Of a stretch of DNA of 64,000 nt, positions 1-7,691 are shown one piece after another. Both the position numbers and the translations under genes were made by a program. How positions within the stretch are numbered: position 1 is the first letter of the stretch; every line of letters begins with the position of its first letter. Origin of the DNA: DATFRY01 sp963764695 (GTDB taxonomy: Bacteria > Myxococcota_A > Polyangia > Haliangiales > Haliangiaceae); the NCBI GenBank assembly GCA_963764695.1, contig CAVXTW010000002.1, positions 186,001-250,000 of the forward strand. The letters run 5' to 3'. The notes beneath the pieces are model-generated. The model was given only the letters and a program-made list of their open reading frames with translations, ran no database searches and was not told the DNA's origin.

Positions 1-2
1 AC

Positions 3-2807
3 GCGGCGTCGTCGAGCGGCGACGAGATCCTCGAGCAGGTGCGGGCCGGCCCGCCGCGTCCGCTGCTCGAGATCGACCCGGAGCTGCCGGCGGACCTGGT
101 GGCGATCGCGGACAAGGCGATGGCGCACGATCCGGCCGGCCGGTATGCGACCGCCGGCGCGCTGGCTGTCGATCTGGAGCGGTTCGCGACCGGTCAGCTG
201 GTCAGCGCGCACGTCTACTCGCCCGGCCAGCTGCTGCGGCGGTGGGCGCGCCGGCATCGTGCGGCGCTCGCGGTCGCGGCCGCCGCGGCCCTGACCCTGG
301 CAGCGGTCGGCGTGTACAGCCTGCAGCGGGTGCGAGGCGAGCGCGACGAGGCCACCGCCCAGCGAGGCGTGGCCGAGAAGGCGCTGGTCTCGGCGGAGGC
401 TGCCAACCGGGAGGCGTCGCGCAGCCTGGCCGCGCTGCGCCGCGAGCTGGGTCGCCAGGAGCTGGACGCCGGCGATCCGATGCGCGCGCTCGCCCACCTC
501 GACGAGGCGGCGCGCAGGTCCGGCCGCATCGACGCCGGCCTGGCGTACATGGTCGGCCGCGCCGCCGATGCGCTCGCGCCGCGCCGGTGGAGTGCGCGCT
601 CGGACAGCCGGGCGCTCGATCGGATGGCGGTCTCGGCCGACGGTGCCATCGCCCTCACCGCCGGGGCGGACGGCGTCGTCGAGCGCTGGGATCTCGCCAC
701 CGGTCGTCGCGTCGGCAAGATGAACGCGGACGGCGTCGTCCTGGCCTTGCTTCGCCCGACGGGCGCATGGCTGCGATCGCATCCACGTCCGAGGTCGTCC
801 TGTGGGATGGACGGTCGATCAGAACGGCTGCCGGTCCGCGCATCGGTTGTCGCCTTCTCGCCCGCGGCCGGCCGGCTCGCCGTCGGCGACAGCACCGGCG
901 CGGTCGAGATCCGACAGGCCGGCGCTGCTCAGCCACTGCGCAGGTGGAGCGCGCACCGCGGCGGTGTCACAAGCATCGCGTTCTCGGCCGCGGATACGAT
1001 CGTCACCACCGGCCAGGCCGGCGATGCGGCGCTGTGGGATGCGGCCACCGGTCGCCGCCTGCGCACGCTGCCCGGGGGCGGCGACGGCCGCAACCTGCCG
1101 GCGGAGAACGACGCGCAGGGCCGACGCATCATCATGATCGCGAGCGACTCGCGCGGGGCGGTCATCCACGGATCAACCGGCGTCGGCGATCACAGCGGCG
1201 CCGGACATCACGCCGGCGCCGGCGGCCGCACCGACAATCGCGATCGCGACGACCCGGCGCGCCGCGGACGGGCAACGCTCGGCCTGCGCGGCCACCCGCT
1301 TCGCCTGCCGCCGCCGCGCTCGGCCGATCACTTGCTCGAGTCCGCGCGCATCGATCGCAGCGGCACGCGGGCGGTCCTGGTCGACAGCAACGGCAACGCG
1401 GCCCTGTGGGACCTCGACGGTCGCCGCGTCGTGGCCGAGCTGCGGGACCACGCGCTCGGCCAGGTGCAGGCCGCGTTCTCGCCGGACGGACTGCTCGCCA
1501 CTCTCGACGAGCGTGGCGCTCTACGACTGCGCGACGCGCGCACCGGATCGCTCTTGCGTCTTCTGGCCAGGCCGCCGGGCCGGCCGGGGCCGATCGCGTT
1601 CACGCCGGACGGCCGGCTGGTCGCCACGTCGCGCGGCGGTGAGGTCGACGCCTGGGACGCGCTTGCGCCGCTCGACCAGGCCGAGCTGATCGGACACGTG
1701 GATCAGACGCGTCGCATCGACCATCTCGGCGACGGCGCGACCGCGGTGACCGGCAGCCGCGACGGCGACCTGCGCGTCTGGGACACCGCGAGCGGCCGCG
1801 AGCTGCGCCACATCGACGGGGCGCACGCCGGGCGTGTCCAATGGGTGGCCGGCTCGCCCGACGGCGCTGGCATCGCGTCGACCGGCGACGACGCGCTCGC
1901 CAAGATCTGGGACGCGCGCGATGGGCGGCTGCTCCACACGCTCGCCGGTCACGACGGGCCGGTGCTGGGCGCGGCGTGGCTGGCCGGCGGCGCCGTCGCC
2001 ACGGCCAGCGTTGACGGGACCATCCGGGTCTGGACCGCGGAAGGGGCGCTGCGCTGCGCCAGCACGCCGCTGGGAAACGCGCTGCTCGGCGTGACCGCGG
2101 CACCGGACGGACGATCGATCGTCGCTCGCGCCGAGGGGCCGGTCAGCGGAGTCTGGGACGCCGGCGACTGTCGCCTGCGCCACCGCCTGGACACACGGCA
2201 CGAGAGCACGCTGGTCGCCGTCGTCTCGCCAGATGGCAGCACGGCGCTGCTCGGTGGACTGCTGCCGGACGAGAGCAAGTCGGGCAGCGGTGCCTACCTC
2301 GTCGACCTCGCGTCCGGCGCGATGCGGCCGCTGCCGGTCGCCGACCGGATGATCGTGGCCGGCGCCTTCGACCCGGGCGGCCGCCGCGCCGTCACCTCGA
2401 GCATCGACAGCGCGATAGATCTGTGGGACGTCAAGTCTGGCCGTCGTGTCGGCGTGGTGACCGGGCCGCCGGCGGCAGCGGCCGCGATCGCCTTCGACCC
2501 GACCGGCCAGCTCCTGCTGGGCGGCTCGGCCGACGGCATCGTGCGCATCTGGGACGCGGCCACCGGCGAGCTGGTCGGCTCGCGCACCGGCCACCAGGCC
2601 GGCATCTATCTCCTGCGCGTTCGCCCTGACGGCGCGCAGATCGCCACGGCGGGCATGGAGGCGTCGCCGCGCCTGTGGCACCTGTCGCGCTGGACCGGGA
2701 CTGTCGCGGATCTGTCGGCCCTCGTGCGCGCGCGGGTCCCGTGGCGGGTCGGCCCGACCGGCCTCGAGCCCGTCGAGCTGGCCAAATCATCGAGCGCCGC
2801 GCCTTGA
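3..2807 (+). CDS. Ser/Thr protein kinase with WD40 propeller, C-terminal part (5' end outside window)
   Basis: The frame is open from base 3, so the gene starts outside the window; 934 codons remain. The first ~60 residues look like the end of a Hanks-type kinase domain (a DPAGRYATA segment), followed by an Arg-rich stretch, one membrane helix (about residues 90-108) and a short coiled coil. The rest is a long series of WD40-type repeats with SPDG turns and WD endings (LWDAATG, IWDARDG, VWDAGDC). Such proteins are membrane-anchored signalling kinases whose propeller faces the periplasm or scaffolds partners. Oddities: around 745-840 the WD40 pattern moves into another frame (SPDGRM then VVLWDG) and then returns, indicating two compensating indels. 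A further stretch near 1160-1330 has no WD40 character in this frame and may also be disturbed. Catalytic residues cannot be checked. Confidence 0.85.
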   Translation, partial: AASSSGDEILEQVRAGPPRPLLEIDPELPADLVAIADKAMAHDPAGRYATAGALAVDLERFATGQLVSAHVYSPGQLLRRWARRHRAALAVAAAAALTLAAVGVYSLQRVRGERDEATAQRGVAEKALVSAEAANREASRSLAALRRELGRQELDAGDPMRALAHLDEAARRSGRIDAGLAYMVGRAADALAPRRWSARSDSRALDRMAVSADGAIALTAGADGVVERWDLATGRRVGKMNADGVVLALLRPTGAWLRSHPRPRSSCGMDGRSERLPVRASVVAFSPAAGRLAVGDSTGAVEIRQAGAAQPLRRWSAHRGGVTSIAFSAADTIVTTGQAGDAALWDAATGRRLRTLPGGGDGRNLPAENDAQGRRIIMIASDSRGAVIHGSTGVGDHSGAGHHAGAGGRTDNRDRDDPARRGRATLGLRGHPLRLPPPRSADHLLESARIDRSGTRAVLVDSNGNAALWDLDGRRVVAELRDHALGQVQAAFSPDGLLATLDERGALRLRDARTGSLLRLLARPPGRPGPIAFTPDGRLVATSRGGEVDAWDALAPLDQAELIGHVDQTRRIDHLGDGATAVTGSRDGDLRVWDTASGRELRHIDGAHAGRVQWVAGSPDGAGIASTGDDALAKIWDARDGRLLHTLAGHDGPVLGAAWLAGGAVATASVDGTIRVWTAEGALRCASTPLGNALLGVTAAPDGRSIVARAEGPVSGVWDAGDCRLRHRLDTRHESTLVAVVSPDGSTALLGGLLPDESKSGSGAYLVDLASGAMRPLPVADRMIVAGAFDPGGRRAVTSSIDSAIDLWDVKSGRRVGVVTGPPAAAAAIAFDPTGQLLLGGSADGIVRIWDAATGELVGSRTGHQAGIYLLRVRPDGAQIATAGMEASPRLWHLSRWTGTVADLSALVRARVPWRVGPTGLEPVELAKSSSAAP

Positions 2808-2811
2808 ATGT

Positions 2812-2829
2812 GCCGGGCCTGGCCCCGGC
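2812..2829. terminator. GC-rich hairpin between convergent genes
   Basis: GCCGGG and CCCGGC arms flank a 6-nt loop in the 33-bp gap between two convergent genes. There is no T-tract on either side, so a terminator role rests on position and stem strength only. Confidence 0.3.
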
Positions 2830-2840
2830 CCCATATCACC

Positions 2841-4442
2841 TCACTCCGGCGACTTGCGATCCGCGCGGCGCGTGTAGATGAACGACACGCCGAGGAGCAG
2901 CGCACCCGCGATCAGGAACGAGGTGATGCGATAGCCGGCCGACAGCGCGGCCATGTCGTGCAGGAACAGCCGCGCGAAGGCCAGCGCGGCCACGCCGAGC
3001 GAGACAAGCCGGTAGTGAATCGCGTCGAGACGGAGCCCGACCAGGAAGATCGCGCCGGCCGCGCCGATCCAGGCCGCGGTGACCAGCGGCGCCGGCGCGT
3101 TCGACGCGGCCGCGGTCATGGCCACGGCGGCCACGGCGCCGGCCGCGATCACGCGGCCGATGCGCTCGCGGGTTCGCGCCAGGCGCTCGACGAGCACCAG
3201 GCTCGCCATCACCGCGACGCTGACGCCGAGCTGCTCCGCCCCGCCCACCAGATGGACGATGGTGGCGAGCGCGACGATCGCGGCGCCGGCCGCCCGCAGC
3301 GCCGTCGACTCGAGCACACGGGCCAGCACCGCCGCGGCCGCACCCAGCACGCACAGCGCCACGATCAGCAGCGCTCCGTCGAGGGCGGCGAACGCGGCGA
3401 GCGCCAGGCTGACAGCGACAAGCGCGAGGTGCAGGTGAAAGGCGAGCGCGCGGCCCTGTCTCCATCCGCACACGCCGGCCAGCACGAGCGACGTCGCGGC
3501 CAGGATGCCGAACACGATCGCGGTGCCGCCGGCCCCGTGATGGCCAAGCTCGTAGACCGCGATCATCGCGGCGCCGCACCAGTTGAGCAGCGCGAACGCG
3601 GCGGCCGCCGCGCGCGGCAGGCGCGACGGAGCCAGCCCGACGGCGATCGCGAAGGTGGCGTAGTAGAGGGCGACGAAGCCCAGCGAGGTGGCCAGGTGAT
3701 CGGGAGGATGGACGATGCCGGCCTTCGTGGTCAGCGGGTTGCCGAGCAGCCACGTGACCAGGGTCGAGTAGACCGCGACCAGCGTCGACAGCGGGACGAT
3801 GACCCACCGGTTGCGGGCCACGAAGAAGGCGGCCCCGGCGGCCAGCAGGCAGCCGGACGCCAGCGTGAACACGCCGACCTGGCTCACCATCCCGGTATGC
3901 AGGCCGAGAAACAGCGCCAGCCCGGCGACCGTCTCGGACCGCATCGCCTGCGCGATGACGATGATGGCCAGCACGGAGGCGGCCAGCAGCACGAAGCCGA
4001 TCGCCGGGCTCGCGATCAGCTGGACCGACGGCACGTGGTGGATGGCGTAGGTCGTGTAGTAGCCGACGCCCAGTCCGCCCGCGACCAGGATGCGGCCCAG
4101 CGCCTGGTAGCGGCGCATGACCCAGCGGCCGCACCCCGCCAGGGTGAGCGCGATGGCGTAGCCGGTGGCCGCCTTGAGCGCCGGGCCCATGTGGTCGAAG
4201 CCGGTGGCCACGAAGAAGGCGAGGCCGGTCACAAGGCTGACGATGCCGAGGCGAGAGGCCCAGTAGCCGCCCAGGCGCGACTCCACGGCGTGGACGTCGC
4301 GCGGCGCGGAGGGCGGTGAAAGCGGCGCGATCGGGGATGGCGCGCCGGATCGCTCGATCCCGGCCCGCTCCAGGTGTTCGACGCGGGCGGTCAGAGATGC
4401 GATTGCGGCGCGTAAGTCGTCGATGTCTTCGTCGGGCGGCAC
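2841..4442 (-). CDS. DUF2339-type polytopic membrane protein
   Basis: A 533-residue protein with a GTG start. Residues ~5-30 form a short coiled coil (DLRAAIASLTARVEHLE), followed by a Pro/Ser linker and then ~14 or more hydrophobic helices filling the rest. The sequence after the linker (ESRLGGYWASRLGIVSLVTG) is the typical entry of the DUF2339 family, large predicted inner-membrane proteins with an N-terminal cytoplasmic coiled coil. The biochemical role of the family is unknown to me. It converges with the WD40 kinase and lies ~150 bp downstream of ppk2 on the same strand. A GATATC hexamer sits 6 nt before the GTG, which could be a -10 element. Confidence 0.8.
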   Translation of the reverse strand: MPPDEDIDDLRAAIASLTARVEHLERAGIERSGAPSPIAPLSPPSAPRDVHAVESRLGGYWASRLGIVSLVTGLAFFVATGFDHMGPALKAATGYAIALTLAGCGRWVMRRYQALGRILVAGGLGVGYYTTYAIHHVPSVQLIASPAIGFVLLAASVLAIIVIAQAMRSETVAGLALFLGLHTGMVSQVGVFTLASGCLLAAGAAFFVARNRWVIVPLSTLVAVYSTLVTWLLGNPLTTKAGIVHPPDHLATSLGFVALYYATFAIAVGLAPSRLPRAAAAAFALLNWCGAAMIAVYELGHHGAGGTAIVFGILAATSLVLAGVCGWRQGRALAFHLHLALVAVSLALAAFAALDGALLIVALCVLGAAAAVLARVLESTALRAAGAAIVALATIVHLVGGAEQLGVSVAVMASLVLVERLARTRERIGRVIAAGAVAAVAMTAAASNAPAPLVTAAWIGAAGAIFLVGLRLDAIHYRLVSLGVAALAFARLFLHDMAALSAGYRITSFLIAGALLLGVSFIYTRRADRKSPE

Positions 4443-4596
4443 GGCCTCGATATCAGCAAGGGGTGCGCCAGGCCGCGGCGACGCGGGGATTGCTGTGTCT
4501 TCTGGACCTTCTGTGCGACCTCGGCGCCCTGATCTGTGGCACGGGGCTCACGGTGAGTGACAGAGTGACGCCGGGCGAGTCGTCAACGGACCGTTG

Positions 4597-5517
4597 TCAG
4601 TAGACGTTGGGCACGTACATCTGATCGGGGACAGGACCCCGCAGGTAGTTCGGGTTGTAGACGCGCTCCGGCAACGTGATCGGCTCGTGATGCACGTCGC
4701 GGTACGGGATCTGCTCGAGCAGATGATGGATGCAGTTGAGCCGCGCGCGCTTCTTGTCGTCGGCCTCCACGATCCACCAGCGCGCCTCGGGCGTGTGCGT
4801 GCGCTCGAGCATCGCCTCCTTGGCCTTCGTGTACTGCTCCCACAGCCGGCGCGACTCCAGGTCCATCGCGCTCAGCTTCCACTGCTTGAGCGGATCGTGC
4901 ACGCGCATCAGGAAGCGCATGTACTGCTCGTCGTCGGTGATCGAGAACCAGTACTTGATCAGGATGATGCCGGAGCGGACCAGCATCTTCTCGAGCTCCG
5001 GCACGGAGCGGAAGAACTCCTCCACCTCCGCCTCGCTGCAGAAGCCCATCACGCGCTCGACGCCGGCCCGGTTGTACCAGCTGCGATCGAACAGCACGAT
5101 CTCGCCGCACGACGGCAGGTGCGCCACGTAGCGCTGGAAGTACCACTGGCTGCGCTCGCGCTCGCTCGGCGTGGGCAGCGCGGCCACGCGACAGACGCGC
5201 GGGTTGAGCCGCTGGGTGATGCGCTTGATGACGCCGCCCTTGCCGGCCGCGTCGCGCCCCTCGAAGAGGACCACCACCTTGAGCCCCTGGCTCGAGACCC
5301 AATCTTGAAGCTTGACCAGCTCGCCCTGCAGGCGGAACAGCTCCTTGAAGTAGGTGCGGCGCTCGAGCGCGTCCTGGTCCGGCGGGTCGGCCGCCTCCCC
5401 CAGGAGCGCGGAGAGGCGATCGTCGTCCATCTCCATCTCGAGCTCCTCGTCGAAGCTGTCGAGCATCTCCGCGTGGACTCTGTCGCTCAGGCTGCCGCGT
5501 CTGTCCTCGTCGCTCAT
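4597..5517 (-). CDS. ppk2: Polyphosphate kinase 2
   Basis: PPK2 enzymes transfer phosphate between polyphosphate and nucleotides in the cytoplasm. The protein (306 aa from ATG 5517) has the PPK2 Walker A segment FEGRDAAGKGG and the Walker B/lid region LFDRSWYNRAGVERVMGF, followed by the conserved FRSVPELEKML and KYWFSITDDEQ stretches. This size fits a single-domain PPK2. The ~60-residue N-terminal extension is acidic (SFDEELEMEMDDD). A GTG three codons upstream (5526) is possible, but the GGGGTGA before ATG 5517 places a ribosome site at good distance. Whether it prefers ADP, GDP or AMP as acceptor cannot be told from the motifs alone. Confidence 0.92.
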   Translation of the reverse strand: MSDEDRRGSLSDRVHAEMLDSFDEELEMEMDDDRLSALLGEAADPPDQDALERRTYFKELFRLQGELVKLQDWVSSQGLKVVVLFEGRDAAGKGGVIKRITQRLNPRVCRVAALPTPSERERSQWYFQRYVAHLPSCGEIVLFDRSWYNRAGVERVMGFCSEAEVEEFFRSVPELEKMLVRSGIILIKYWFSITDDEQYMRFLMRVHDPLKQWKLSAMDLESRRLWEQYTKAKEAMLERTHTPEARWWIVEADDKKRARLNCIHHLLEQIPYRDVHHEPITLPERVYNPNYLRGPVPDQMYVPNVY

Positions 5518-6083
5518 GTGCTTCACCCCGTGTGCTGCACGATCAGCGTGCTATGTGCCACGCCGGTGAAGCGCGCGAAAACAATCCTCACCACTCGGTC
5601 GCCGCTCACCACCGCACCTGCCGAAAACCCGGCGACTGTATGGCATGCCGGCGGTGCATCGTGGCAAGCCGTCGACAGCGCGCTGCCTGCAACTGCCCGC
5701 ACAGCAACGACACGCGATCCGGCGCGATCCTTGCTCCACGGATCGCCCGTGCAGAGAAGCGATCGAACCGGAACTCAGAAGACCTCGGTGGTGCTGCCTC
5801 GCCTGCACGGCGCCCTGGTCTCCATCGAAGAGACGTCGCTGCTCATGGGCGAGATCCTGGAGCTGGAACCAGCCACTCTGCGGCAGCACCGCGTCCAGCG
5901 CGCGTCACAGCTCCTCGCCGAGGCGGGCGAGCTCCTGCGCGTGCTCATCCGCGAGAGCCGGGAGGTGCAAGGCCCGCACGCTGTGCGCCGGCGCGCGTGA
6001 CGCCGCCCCGCGGCTGCCAGGACGCGTGACGCGATCCACGACCTTCGTGGTTCGACGCGACCATCCTGTCACCCGACTGCCTC
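5518..6083. other. Intergenic region between ppk2 and the Omp85-type gene
   Basis: About 570 bp between divergently oriented genes. The first ~250 bp show no convincing coding pattern, RNA gene or repeat. The part from ~5790 has coding character on the plus strand and is listed as a possible small ORF. Confidence 0.4.
5791..6000 (+). CDS. Possible small protein of about 69 residues
   Basis: From the tandem GTGs at 5788/5791 this frame reads a compact, amphipathic, Leu/Glu-rich sequence (LLMGEILELEPATL, QLLAEAGELLRVLIRES) and ends in TGA at 6000. The helical, leucine-spaced character and GC-rich third positions favour real coding, but I recognise no family, see no clear ribosome site, and the start is a guess. 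It could equally be the end of a degraded gene. Confidence 0.25.
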   Translation: MLPRLHGALVSIEETSLLMGEILELEPATLRQHRVQRASQLLAEAGELLRVLIRESREVQGPHAVRRRA

Positions 6084-6089
6084 TACACT
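6084..6089 (+). promoter_or_regulatory. -10-like TACACT, 6 nt before the start of the Omp85-type gene
   Basis: TACACT ends 6 nt before ATG 6096, so transcription would begin at or next to the start codon. No good -35 is visible. Confidence 0.5.
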
Positions 6090-6095
6090 TCGCCG

Positions 6096-7445
6096 ATGCG
6101 GCCAGACGCCCTCGCGGCGGTCGGTACTCTCTTCATCGCGACCTTCCTCGCGGGTGATCCGGCGGCCCGAGCTGAGCGCATCTCGCCCGACGACCTGGCG
6201 CGCAAGAACGCCGGCGGCTACGTCACCGGCCTGCCGCTGGCCGCCTACGGCACCGACATCGGTCTGGGCGGCGGCGCGCGCGTCTACTACTACTGGAACG
6301 GGCACCGGGGCGACCCTCGCTTCGGCGCCACGCCGTACCTCCATCGCCTCTACGTCCAGACCTTCGCCACCACGCGCGGCATCCAGTTCCACGCCCTGGA
6401 CTACGACGCGCCGCGCCTCCTGGGCTCGCGCTTCCGCGTGCGCGCGCAGGCCTTCTTCGCGCGCAACGTCAACAGCAACTACTTCGGCTTCGGCGACACC
6501 GGGCTGGCGCCGCTGCGCTTTCCCGGCGCCGACCGCAGCTTCGATTCGTACAGCGACTACAGCAGCGCCCAGCGGTTCGCCGAGGACGGCACCACCTGGG
6601 CCAAGTACGATCAGTTCGATCTCGTCCGGCCGGTGCTGATCGCCAGCCTGGAGCGCCTGTTCCTCGGCGACCGGCTGCGTGTCATGGCAGGCGTCGGCGT
6701 CACCTACGCAGGCATCGGCGACTACACCGGCGAGGAGGTCAACGCGGTCGACCCGACCGGCGGCGACACCACCGCCATGATGGAGACCACCCGCCTGCGC
6801 GCCGACTGCGACGCGGGGCTCCTGGTCGGCTGCGACGGCGGCCGCGACAACCTGCTCCGCCTCGGCGTCTCGTACGACACCCGCGATTTCGAGCCGGACC
6901 CGAACAGCGGCGTGTTCGTCGACGCCGGGCTCGACCTCGGCACCGTCGCGCTCGGCTCGGAGTACGACTACGCCCGCCTGATGGTGGCCGCCCGCGGCTT
7001 CGTCAGTCCGTTTCCGCAACTGGCCGACCTGGTCGTGGCCGCGCGCGTGCTCGGCCAGGTGCAGACCGACTCGACGCCGTTCTTCGAGATGAACACGCTG
7101 CCGCTCACCGAGGACCCGCGCACCGGGCTGGGCGGCCAGCGCACCCTGCGCGGCTTTCGCCAGGACCGCTTCGTCGGACCGGTGATGGCGCTGGCCAACG
7201 CCGAGGTGCGCTGGACTTTTGCACACGCGCGGCTGTGGCGGCAGAACTTCGCCTTCATCGTCACGCCGTTCGTCGATGCCGGGCGCGCCTTCGACGAGAT
7301 GAGCGAGCTGTCGCTGCGGCGCTGGCGGGCGGCGTTCGGCGGCGCGCTGCGCATCTCCTGGAACCAGGCCACCATCGTCACCATCGACTACGGCGTCAGC
7401 GACGAAGACCGTGGCCTCTACATAAACTTCGGCCATAACTTCTGA
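6096..7445 (+). CDS. Omp85/BamA-type outer membrane barrel protein
   Basis: The 449-residue protein starts with a signal peptide (cleavage near ARA-ER, about residue 27). It continues with alternating beta-strand sequence rich in aromatic and Gly residues and ends in a C-terminal Phe (GHNF), the usual barrel-assembly signal. The segment GQRTLRGFRQDRFVG near residue 350 matches the RGF motif of the Omp85 barrel loop L6. There is little room for POTRA domains, so this resembles the short surface-antigen (D15-like) members rather than BamA itself. It is probably an outer membrane translocation or channel protein with unknown substrate. It is followed after ~245 bp by an exporter gene on the same strand. 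Confidence 0.8.
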   Translation: MRPDALAAVGTLFIATFLAGDPAARAERISPDDLARKNAGGYVTGLPLAAYGTDIGLGGGARVYYYWNGHRGDPRFGATPYLHRLYVQTFATTRGIQFHALDYDAPRLLGSRFRVRAQAFFARNVNSNYFGFGDTGLAPLRFPGADRSFDSYSDYSSAQRFAEDGTTWAKYDQFDLVRPVLIASLERLFLGDRLRVMAGVGVTYAGIGDYTGEEVNAVDPTGGDTTAMMETTRLRADCDAGLLVGCDGGRDNLLRLGVSYDTRDFEPDPNSGVFVDAGLDLGTVALGSEYDYARLMVAARGFVSPFPQLADLVVAARVLGQVQTDSTPFFEMNTLPLTEDPRTGLGGQRTLRGFRQDRFVGPVMALANAEVRWTFAHARLWRQNFAFIVTPFVDAGRAFDEMSELSLRRWRAAFGGALRISWNQATIVTIDYGVSDEDRGLYINFGHNF

Positions 7446-7507
7446 TCGCGAGGCGCTCGCGCGGCCGAGAAGATTCCGGCAGGCACCCGGCATGAGCGGG
7501 CGTCACG

Positions 7508-7539
7508 TTGACAACCACCACCCCGTTGGCCGCTATTCT
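7508..7539 (+). promoter_or_regulatory. Weak promoter candidate upstream of the MMPL exporter
   Basis: A perfect TTGACA at 7508 is followed by TATTCT at 7534, but the 20-nt spacer is longer than usual. It lies in the 246-bp gap before the exporter gene, which otherwise shows nothing I can name. Confidence 0.25.
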
Positions 7540-7691
7540 CCGTGCCCCGCCGGGTCACACGAACGCTCTCCGCCTCCGCTTCGCTTCTTACCTCCTTCGC
7601 CCATGCACAGCACGATCGCCGCCACCTCCCGGCCGCGCGGGGGGCCGCGCCTCCGCGCAGCTGACACCGCAGCCAGCGGACCCCGGGCCTG

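Noticed and set aside
4584..4596. Palindrome CAACGG-A-CCGTTG just after the ppk2 stop
   Set aside because: Arms are short and the one-base centre cannot form a stable hairpin; no T-run follows. Too weak for a terminator call.
4594..5780. Plus-strand open frame opposite ppk2
   Set aside because: Shadow of ppk2; only the last ~70 codons outside the gene show independent coding character.
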